From the NCBI GenBank assembly GCA_900765705.1, contig CAAFSR010000078.1, forward strand, positions 1 through 6,399: 6,399 nucleotides of DNA, written 5' to 3'. Both the position numbers and the translations under genes were made by a program. This document shows, piece by piece, positions 1 to 4,930 of this stretch; the stretch's first letter is position 1, and every line of letters starts with the position of its first letter. The notes below the pieces were generated by a model. The model did no database searches. It was not told the origin of the DNA and saw only the letters and a list, made by a program, of their open reading frames with translations. The DNA is from an uncultured Faecalibacterium sp. (GTDB lineage: Bacteria; Bacillota; Clostridia; Oscillospirales; Ruminococcaceae).

Positions 1-204
1 AACGGCGTCTGGCGTGTGGATATGATGAAGTGTCCCTATCACGACACCTGCACAGAATACGGCTGCCCGGAGCTGTGCCGCTGCTTTTGCGACAGCGACG
101 ACATCAGCTATACCGGGCTGCATCCGAAGCTCATTTGGCATCGAACGAAAACGCTGGGGCGTGGGGATGACCGCTGCGACTTTTGCATGAAGGTCAAAAA
201 ATAG
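1..204 (+). CDS. L-2-amino-thiazoline-4-carboxylic acid hydrolase family protein, C-terminal part (5' end outside window)
   Basis: The reading frame is open from the first base of the window to a TAG at 202-204, giving about 67 C-terminal residues. The segment is Cys-rich and carries the pattern KCPYHDTCTEYGCPELC, then FCDSDD, and ends in HRTKTLGRGDDRCDFC. That layout (a Cys-Pro motif, a 'G-x-PEL' turn, a Cys/Asp cluster, and a terminal R-T-K-T-L..G.D.CDF block) is the one I know from the C-terminus of the ATC hydrolase family (Pfam ATC_hydrolase). The founding member of that family opens the thiazoline ring on a route to cysteine. Many Clostridia members carry the name without biochemical proof, so the substrate is uncertain. 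A GTG at 16 could be misread as a start, but the upstream codons are in frame and fit the family, so the gene begins outside the window. It lies 17 nt upstream of a small ORF on the same strand. Confidence 0.75.
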   Translation, partial: NGVWRVDMMKCPYHDTCTEYGCPELCRCFCDSDDISYTGLHPKLIWHRTKTLGRGDDRCDFCMKVKK

Positions 205-221
205 CGGGGAGGCATATTGAA

Positions 222-335
222 ATGGAAATCAAACGATTCGGTACATGGTATTTCTGGCATACTTTCTTGTTTTGTATGAACCACGATGGAAGACGAAGGA
301 AATGGGAGCATATGCCCGATTCGCACGCAGACTGA
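222..335 (+). CDS. Small hypothetical protein, 37 aa
   Basis: This short ORF starts at ATG 222 and is preceded by a strong Shine-Dalgarno match, GGGGAGG at 206-212, with a 9-nt spacer. It ends with TGA at 333-335, just before the ribosome binding site of the next gene. The predicted peptide begins MEIKRFGTWYFWHTFLF, so it is aromatic-rich and mildly hydrophobic at the N-terminus, and it ends in a charged tail rich in Arg, His and Asp. I do not recognise a family. The hydrophobic part is too short and too polar to be a convincing transmembrane helix. Alternatively, the strong SD could be a relic of a longer gene now degraded. The compact 17-nt and 13-nt gaps to its neighbours support co-transcription. 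The case rests on the SD and spacing only. Confidence 0.4.
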   Translation: MEIKRFGTWYFWHTFLFCMNHDGRRRKWEHMPDSHAD

Positions 336-336
336 G

Positions 337-341
337 AGGAG
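337..341 (+). promoter_or_regulatory. Ribosome binding site deciding the start of the 349-828 gene
   Basis: AGGAG lies 7 nt upstream of ATG 349. The upstream in-frame ATG at 286 has no SD-like sequence before it and would add 21 polar residues ahead of the first membrane helix, so 349 is the preferred start. Confidence 0.75.
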
Positions 342-348
342 AAAAACA

Positions 349-828
349 ATGATCGTACTGCAACTGCTGCTTTATTGTCTGCTGTTTACCGCAATGATAA
401 AAATCGCTGTGATCGGTGGTGCTGTCAATGGACTGTACTTTTATCCCAAGGAGGTGCAGGATCGCGCCATCGAACTGGGACTGATCGACCGCAATACGAT
501 GAACCGGAAACGAAAATGCTTTATGATACCGTTCTTTATCGTGATGCTTGCTGCTCTTGTGCTGATCATCGGTTTGTGGAACGGGGCTTCCTCCTTTGGT
601 GAGGCCTATTGGCAGGCGCTGCTGTTTCTTGAGGTCATGAATATCTATGACGGCGTTGTAATCGACAAGCTATGGGTCGGGCACAGCCAGTTTTGGGTGC
701 TGCCAGGGCTTGAAGATGCGCCGTTCGTGCAGACCTGGAGGCAGGTGCTGAAAAAGCGAAGTATACTGGCGCTGATCTGGGTTGCGGGAGCGGCAATTGT
801 CGGCGGTATTGTCCATTTGATTTTCTAA
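349..828 (+). CDS. Uncharacterised four-helix membrane protein, 159 aa
   Basis: This is a small integral membrane protein with no family I can name. Hydrophobic segments suggest four helices at about residues 3-31, 57-78, 87-106 and 138-159. The last helix runs to the C-terminus (GAAIVGGIVHLIF). Between helices 1 and 2 is a charged loop starting YFYPKEVQDRAIELGLI and ending in a basic cluster NRKRK (residues 52-56). By the positive-inside rule that loop faces the cytoplasm. Helix 3 holds acidic residues (NIYDGVVID, residues 98-106) next to a Trp-rich stretch with W109 and W116. Buried or interfacial charges of this kind could mean a ligand- or substrate-handling role, but that is inference. 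The start at ATG 349 is chosen for its AGGAG site. It follows the 37-aa ORF by 13 nt and is followed by 60 nt of spacer before the ZIP remnant. The gene looks intact. Confidence 0.7.
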   Translation: MIVLQLLLYCLLFTAMIKIAVIGGAVNGLYFYPKEVQDRAIELGLIDRNTMNRKRKCFMIPFFIVMLAALVLIIGLWNGASSFGEAYWQALLFLEVMNIYDGVVIDKLWVGHSQFWVLPGLEDAPFVQTWRQVLKKRSILALIWVAGAAIVGGIVHLIF

Positions 829-874
829 GAAGTTGGAAATTGCCCAAATGAAAAGCAGAATCATGAACTGCAAT

Positions 875-880
875 CGGAGG
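875..880 (+). promoter_or_regulatory. Ribosome binding site before the ZIP remnant
   Basis: CGGAGG lies 8 nt before ATG 889. It suggests that the truncated gene can still be translated from this ATG, even though the product lacks most of a ZIP protein. Confidence 0.6.
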
Positions 881-888
881 CAAAAAAG

Positions 889-1147
889 ATGAAGACGGAG
901 AAACCGAAAAAGCTGATTCGATGGTACATTCTCGGTGCGATCGGAGCAGTGCTGACGATCCTGGCGGCAGGCATCGTGGTGCCCGCCTTGCCCTATCTGC
1001 TCAGCTTTGCCGCCGGAGCCATGCTATATGTGGTGGTGGAGGCGCTGATCCCGGAAATGTCGCAGGGACGGCACTCTAACGTCGGCACGGTGTTTTTTTG
1101 CGGTAGGCTTCAGCGTGATGATGGTACTGGATGTGGCACTGGGATAG
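889..1147 (+). pseudogene. ZIP-family metal transporter remnant, 5'-truncated and frameshifted
   Basis: From about residue 18 the product reads like the last third of a bacterial ZIP (ZupT-like) divalent-metal transporter: a helix, then PALPYLLSFAAGAMLYVVVE, then ALIPEMSQGRHSN. The frame then breaks. As written, the frame after GTVFF runs into nonsense and stops at 1156-1158. Skipping one T in the seven-T run at 1093-1099 restores AVGFSVMMVLDVALG followed by TAG at 1145-1147, which is the expected ZIP C-terminal helix and ending. ZIP proteins are usually about 250-300 residues, but only about 85 are present and the N-terminal helices are missing. The first 17 residues (MKTEKPKKLIRWYILGA) do not look like ZIP sequence, although they sit behind a good RBS. 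This may mean a recombination junction near GAIGAVLT. I call it a pseudogene. The single-T difference could also be a sequencing error, but the 5' truncation would remain. Confidence 0.75.
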
Positions 1148-1194
1148 CGCATGGTTGAGAAAATTGCGATGCAAGGGGCGAAGAAAGGAAAAAC

Positions 1195-1290
1195 ATGAAA
1201 GACAGAGATCTGCCAGTTGACCACAGCTGCCATTCCAAGCCCTGCAAAAGACGGATTGTGGAGATCGGATTGAATAAACAGTATGATTGA
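1195..1290 (+). CDS. Small Cys/His-containing ORF, 31 aa, overlapping the AraC-family gene start
   Basis: ATG 1195 is preceded by AAGGA at 1185-1189 with a 5-nt spacer, and the ORF ends in TGA at 1288-1290. It overlaps the start codon region of the regulator gene (ATG 1283) by 8 nt. The peptide contains H10-S-C12-H13-S-K-P-C17 followed by a basic K-R-R, a spacing that could hold a metal ion. I do not recognise a family. The regulator has no good SD of its own close to 1283, so translation of this ORF could deliver ribosomes to it by termination-reinitiation, making this a coupling or leader ORF. That role is inference. It could also be a degraded remnant or a chance ORF in the space left by gene decay. 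Confidence 0.4.
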   Translation: MKDRDLPVDHSCHSKPCKRRIVEIGLNKQYD

Positions 1291-2260
1291 TATCATTTTT
1301 CATGACAAAACGGGGGTCACTCCCTATAATCCCGGACAAACAGGCGGCTTTGAAAATGCGGCCGGAAGTGGAGAAATTCACTATTACCGGCTGTTTGATG
1401 GCGTGGGGATCATGCTGCTGCGGCTGGAGATGGAGACCTATACGGAAATCCGCACGCAGATCGGTATGATAGAGATCAATTTCTGCATCAATGGCCGTTT
1501 TGAAACCAGCTTTTCCATGCGTGATAGCGTTCTGCTAAAGCCGGGGGATATGGCCGTCAGCTGCTACGACGGACGGCATGGAACACGTTCAGAGTCACGG
1601 TTCCCGCTGGGCTGTTACGAAGGGCTGTGTCTGGAAGTTGATCCAGCAGCCGCTCAGAACTGGCTTGAGAAGAACGCACCGGGCTTTTCGGTGGATTTTG
1701 CGGTACTGAAGCAGAATCTTCTGGGAAACCGATGGTTCATGTTCGGTACGGCAGGACCCCGCTGTGAGCACGTTTTCCGGGAATTGTACGAAAATGCGCC
1801 CTACATGGATCTCCGGTTCCTGCGGCTCAAGGTGGTGGAGCTGTTGATGCTGCTGAGCCGCATTCCGCAGGAGGAAGGAACGGACTTGTACTGTTCTACC
1901 GAACAGACCGAACTGGCACACCATCTCCGGGATCACCTTCTGACAAACCGGGAGGGGTATGTCTCCCTTGCGCAGCTGGCAGAAGAACACGGAATCTCGG
2001 TTTCGCACCTGCAAAAAATGTTCAAACAGGTCTACGGTGTGCCAGTATACCACTATATCAAGGAATACCGTCTGGAACAGGCTGCCGTAGAGCTTGTCCG
2101 GAGCGCAAAGCCCATTACGCAGATCGCACAGAATGCAGGATATGACAACGCCAGCAAGTTTTCGGAGGCTTTCCGGAAACGATATGGAACGACCCCGTCG
2201 CAGTACCGCACCCACGCAAATGGACTCGCAAAACGGAGTAGGGAAATCAGAATGGAGTAG
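1283..2260 (+). CDS. AraC-family transcriptional regulator (PchR/YbtA-like), 325 aa
   Basis: This is a DNA-binding regulator with an N-terminal sensing domain and a C-terminal AraC/XylS domain. The C-terminal part has the two expected helix-turn-helix units. The first is around residues 227-249 (SLAQLAEEHGISVSHLQKMF). The second is around 276-309 (PITQIAQNAGYDNASKFSEA), closing with the hallmark YGTTPSQYR. The N-terminal domain contains IEINFCINGRFETSF, a 'KPGDMAV' turn and a later FPLGCYEGLCLEVD stretch. From memory this resembles the ligand domain of PchR/YbtA-type regulators, which sense siderophores. It is followed on the same strand by a lipoprotein and two ABC transporter genes, the typical target set of such regulators. 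ATG 1283 lacks a strong SD (only weak CGGA about 13 nt away), but it overlaps the end of the 31-aa ORF, consistent with coupled translation. The inducing ligand is unknown. Confidence 0.9.
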   Translation: MIDIIFHDKTGVTPYNPGQTGGFENAAGSGEIHYYRLFDGVGIMLLRLEMETYTEIRTQIGMIEINFCINGRFETSFSMRDSVLLKPGDMAVSCYDGRHGTRSESRFPLGCYEGLCLEVDPAAAQNWLEKNAPGFSVDFAVLKQNLLGNRWFMFGTAGPRCEHVFRELYENAPYMDLRFLRLKVVELLMLLSRIPQEEGTDLYCSTEQTELAHHLRDHLLTNREGYVSLAQLAEEHGISVSHLQKMFKQVYGVPVYHYIKEYRLEQAAVELVRSAKPITQIAQNAGYDNASKFSEAFRKRYGTTPSQYRTHANGLAKRSREIRME

Positions 2261-2280
2261 TCCACGGCCGAAAAATATGC

Positions 2281-2330
2281 TAAAGTACAGAGCGGTTAGA
2301 ACAAACTTACTTTAAAACCGGAGGTACTTT
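2281..2330 (+). promoter_or_regulatory. Nested inverted repeat around the lipoprotein Shine-Dalgarno site
   Basis: AAAGTAC (2282-2288) is a perfect inverted match to GTACTTT (2324-2330). Inside it, CGGTT (2293-2297) pairs with AACCG (2316-2320). The SD GGAGG (2320-2324) lies at the junction, with its first and last G in the two stems and the middle bases in the internal loop. A competing stem, TAAAGTA (2281-2287) with TACTTTA (2308-2314), uses the same 5' arm and would free the SD. All pairings are read directly; folding and function are inference. No clear sigma-70 promoter was seen in this 73-nt gap. Confidence 0.35.
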
Positions 2331-2333
2331 CAT

Positions 2334-3089
2334 ATGATGATGAAAAAGAAATTTGTTGCAGTGGCCTTGTCTGCGGTCTGCCTGCTGTCTGCTGTCGGCT
2401 GCGGCCAGCAGAGCGCAAGCACAGCGTCTTCGGCATCCAGCGTTTCCTCCTCGGTGGCTTCTTCGGCTTCCGCAAGTCAGGTAATGGATGCGGAGGATTA
2501 TCTGTCTGGTATCAGCGGGACTTATGTGGAACTGTTCCCGGAGATGGCAAAGAGTGAATACCGGAATTTGTGGATCGACGCTGCGACTCCGCTGGTAGGC
2601 GAGGACAATGCGGAATCGGCTACGGATATGCTGCTGGGAATGTGCATGGCAGAGCCGTATGGCGAGGAGGCTGTTGAAAAATATGCAGTAGATCCGGACA
2701 GCACGGCGTTCAACTGCTATTTTCTGGGCGGCGTGGAAAAATTCGTGATGAATGGCGACACCATCACCGGTCTGGATGCGCAAGGACAGGAAGTGTTTGC
2801 ACACACCTACCAGAAACTGGATGTGGACAATGAAAACAGCTTCCTCTTCTACCAGAGCGAGGATGCGGATTCCGGGGAGTTTACCTACTTTGCCTTTGCG
2901 CCCGATACGATGGAAACGACGTATCATCTGGAATTCCGCTATGCAGAGGATCTCGACGACCTGCAGAGCTGGTATGAAGGAAATTATGCTTATTGGAATG
3001 CTGCCGCCATCGCAGAGGACTATGATCAGGCAACTATGGAAAATGTCATTGAACTTTTCGCCACGGAAAATTTGTCTGAGGCAGAATAA
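2334..3089 (+). CDS. Lipoprotein with a degenerate ZinT-like domain, 251 aa
   Basis: This is a surface lipoprotein. Residues 1-22 form a signal peptide: a Lys-rich start, then a hydrophobic core ending in LLSAVG. Cys23 is the likely lipidated residue, and a Ser/Ala-rich linker follows at about 27-48. The globular part, about 50-250, recalls the ZinT/YodA calycin-type metal-binding domain. It has an early GTYVELFPE segment, then DTITGLDAQGQEVFAHTYQ, a beta-rich middle (FTYFAFAPD), TTYHLEFRY and a late DLQSWYEGNYAYW. In E. coli ZinT three His residues bind zinc; here only H198, in TTYHLEF, seems to line up, and the only other His is H157. Classical zinc binding may therefore be lost or replaced by acidic residues. 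GGAGG at 2320-2324, 9 nt upstream, supports the first of three consecutive ATG codons. It sits between the AraC gene and the ABC pair, so it could be an accessory or capture protein. The lipoprotein call is firm; the ZinT link is from memory and moderate. Confidence 0.75.
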   Translation: MMMKKKFVAVALSAVCLLSAVGCGQQSASTASSASSVSSSVASSASASQVMDAEDYLSGISGTYVELFPEMAKSEYRNLWIDAATPLVGEDNAESATDMLLGMCMAEPYGEEAVEKYAVDPDSTAFNCYFLGGVEKFVMNGDTITGLDAQGQEVFAHTYQKLDVDNENSFLFYQSEDADSGEFTYFAFAPDTMETTYHLEFRYAEDLDDLQSWYEGNYAYWNAAAIAEDYDQATMENVIELFATENLSEAE

Positions 3090-3095
3090 ACGGCA

Positions 3096-3129
3096 CATGC
3101 GCACCCGATCATGTCAGGCGGTACGCATG
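3096..3129 (+). repeat. Imperfect inverted repeat between the lipoprotein and first ABC gene
   Basis: CATGCG (3096-3101) pairs with CGCATG (3124-3129), and after a single mismatch ACC (3103-3105) pairs with GGT (3120-3122), leaving a 14-nt loop. No T-run follows, so it is not a standard intrinsic terminator. It could be an operator, an mRNA-processing structure or a weak attenuator within the 68-nt gap. Confidence 0.35.
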
Positions 3130-3142
3130 GCAATATTACGGT

Positions 3143-3155
3143 AAGGATGTGATTT
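3143..3155 (+). promoter_or_regulatory. Extended Shine-Dalgarno site for a TTG start
   Basis: AAGGATGTGATTT matches 10 of 13 positions of AAGGAGGTGATCC, the complement of the usual 16S rRNA 3' end. It precedes TTG 3158, with 10 nt between AAGGA and the start. This favours 3158 over the out-of-frame TTG at 3154. Confidence 0.6.
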
Positions 3156-3157
3156 GA

Positions 3158-4927
3158 TTGAAAAAACGATCGGACTTTTCCCGGCTGATGGGTTACGCCG
3201 GGAACTACCGCTATTTCACCTACGCTTCGTGGGTGCTGTCTGCGGTCAGTGCGCTGGTGGCGCTGGTGCCTTTTGTGTACATCTGGAAGATCCTGCGGGA
3301 TGTGCTGAACGCCGCGCCGGACTATGCGCAGGCGGTGAACATCCCCCATTACGGCTGGATGGCAGTGTTGTTTGCAGTGCTGTCTTACCTTATTTACATT
3401 GCAGCGCTGATGTGCTCCCACCTGTCGGCGTTCCGGGTGGCGACCAATCTGCGGCTGGCGGTGTCGGAGCATCTGGCGGTGCTGCCGCTGGGCTTTGCCG
3501 AGACTTTCGGCAGCGGTAAGCTGCGCAAGATCATCCATGAGAGCACCGGAGCCGCCGAGACCTATCTTGCCCACCAGCTGCCCGACCAGTACAACGCCAT
3601 CGCCACTCCGGTGGGGCTGCTGGTGCTGCTGTTGGCGTTCGACTGGCGGCTGGGGCTGCTGAGCCTTGCGCCGGTGGTGCTGGCTTTCCTCATTATGACG
3701 ACCATGACCGGCAAGCGGATGGTTGAAAAAATGCGGCAGTACGGCAACGCACTGGAGGCTATGTCCAATGAGGCGGTAGAGTACGTCCGAGGCATTCCGG
3801 TGGTCAAGACCTTCGGGCAGAGTGTGTTTTCCTTCAAAAAATTCAAGGCCGCCATTGATGAGTACGAAAAGTGGGTCATCTCCTACACCAAAGACCTGCG
3901 CCTGCCCATGATGTTCTATACCGCCGCCGTCAACGGCGTGTTCGCCTTTTTGATCGCGGGCGGGCTGCTGTTCACGACCCACGGCGTCACCCCGGAGTTT
4001 CTGCTGAACCTGCTGTTCTATATCATCATCACGCCGGTGATCTCCCTGACTTTGACCCGTATAATGTACATGAGTGAGAACAAGATGGTGGTAGCGGATG
4101 CGCTGGCACGCATCGACTCGGTGCTGGAGGCGGCGCCCATGCAGGTGCAGGCTGTTCCGCAGCACCCGAAGGATTCCTCTGTCACGTTGCGGGATGTGCA
4201 TTTCAGCTACGACGGAAAAACCGAGGTCATCAAGGGCGTTTCTCTGGACATTCAGCCGGGACAGACCGTGGCTTTTGTAGGCCCCTCCGGCGGCGGAAAA
4301 TCCACGCTGGCAAACCTTGTCTGCCGGTTCTTTGATGTGCAGAGCGGCAGCGTCCGGGTGGGCGGAGCGGATGTGCGGGCTATCCCCAAGGAAGAACGGA
4401 TGGATACCATCTCCTTTGTGTTCCAGAACAGCCGCCTGCTCAAGGGCAGCATTCTGGATAACGTCCGTCTGGGCAGACCGCAGGCCACCGAAGCAGAGGT
4501 GCTGGCGGCGCTAAAAGCTGCACAGTGCATGGATATTGTGGAGAAATTTCCGGCGGGTATCCATACCGTCATTGGCACCAAGGGCGTGTGTCTTTCCGGC
4601 GGCGAGCAGCAGCGCATTGCCATTGCCCGCGCCATGCTGAAAAATGCTCCCATCCTGATTCTGGACGAGGCCACCGCCTTTGCCGACCCGGATAACGAAG
4701 CTAAGGTGCAGGCAGCCTTTGCGCAGCTTGCCAAGGGCAAAACGGTGCTGATGATCGCGCACCGCCTGTCCACAGTCGCTAACGCCGACTGCATCTATGT
4801 GGTGCAGGATGGGCAGATTGTGGAATCCGGCACAAAGGACGAACTGTGTGCGCAGAACGGTCTGTTTGCCCGGATGTGGCAGGAGTATCAGGCGTCGGTG
4901 CAGTGGAAGGTCGCAAAGGAGGGGTAA
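3158..4927 (+). CDS. ABC transporter, fused membrane and ATP-binding domains, first subunit, 589 aa
   Basis: This is a half-transporter with the exporter fold: six predicted helices at about residues 20-43, 67-90, 148-162, 164-184, 251-272 and 280-300, followed by one ATPase domain. The ATPase is complete and looks active: Walker A GPSGGGKS at 375-382, Q-loop Q423, signature LSGGEQQR at 479-486, Walker B ILILDE with D503 and catalytic E504, and H-loop H535. The D-loop region reads EATAFADPDNE instead of the more usual EATSALD. I associate that wording with IrtAB/YbtPQ-like pairs, which take up siderophores despite the exporter fold. The start is TTG 3158, backed by an extended SD. The next ABC gene follows after 3 nt, so the two products very likely form a heterodimer. 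The AraC-type regulator upstream supports a regulated uptake role, but direction of transport and substrate are inference; multidrug or peptide export remains possible. Confidence 0.92.
   Translation: MKKRSDFSRLMGYAGNYRYFTYASWVLSAVSALVALVPFVYIWKILRDVLNAAPDYAQAVNIPHYGWMAVLFAVLSYLIYIAALMCSHLSAFRVATNLRLAVSEHLAVLPLGFAETFGSGKLRKIIHESTGAAETYLAHQLPDQYNAIATPVGLLVLLLAFDWRLGLLSLAPVVLAFLIMTTMTGKRMVEKMRQYGNALEAMSNEAVEYVRGIPVVKTFGQSVFSFKKFKAAIDEYEKWVISYTKDLRLPMMFYTAAVNGVFAFLIAGGLLFTTHGVTPEFLLNLLFYIIITPVISLTLTRIMYMSENKMVVADALARIDSVLEAAPMQVQAVPQHPKDSSVTLRDVHFSYDGKTEVIKGVSLDIQPGQTVAFVGPSGGGKSTLANLVCRFFDVQSGSVRVGGADVRAIPKEERMDTISFVFQNSRLLKGSILDNVRLGRPQATEAEVLAALKAAQCMDIVEKFPAGIHTVIGTKGVCLSGGEQQRIAIARAMLKNAPILILDEATAFADPDNEAKVQAAFAQLAKGKTVLMIAHRLSTVANADCIYVVQDGQIVESGTKDELCAQNGLFARMWQEYQASVQWKVAKEG
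4915..4922 (+). promoter_or_regulatory. Ribosome binding site inside the end of the first ABC gene
   Basis: AAAGGAGG lies within the last codons (Lys-Glu-Gly-stop) of the first ABC gene and 8 nt before ATG 4931. It fixes the start of the second ABC gene and points to coupled expression of the two subunits. Confidence 0.75.
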
Positions 4928-4930
4928 AGG

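Noticed and set aside
286..348. N-terminal extension of the membrane protein from ATG 286
   Set aside because: There is no SD before 286. The added residues are polar and the AGGAG at 337-341 supports ATG 349.
205..348. Search for a sigma-70 promoter (TTGAAA at 217-222)
   Set aside because: No acceptable -10 hexamer lies 16-18 nt downstream, so I could not support a promoter.
848..892. 14-codon ORF with an ATGA overlap onto the ZIP remnant start
   Set aside because: No SD precedes ATG 848 and the peptide is very short. The overlap can arise by chance.
2410..2480. Repeated CTTC/TCGGC/GCTTC-like words in the lipoprotein linker region
   Set aside because: They follow from Ser/Ala codon repetition in the linker and are not an independent DNA repeat.
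2307..3104. Minus-strand ORF (265 codons) opposite the lipoprotein
   Set aside because: The + strand has a signal peptide, lipobox, linker and a good SD. The minus frame has no domain I recognise and an irregular composition.
3026..4201. Long minus-strand ORF (391 codons) opposite the first ABC gene
   Set aside because: It lies almost wholly opposite a well-supported ABC coding region, and its His/Arg/Gln-rich composition is typical of an antisense shadow in GC-rich sequence.
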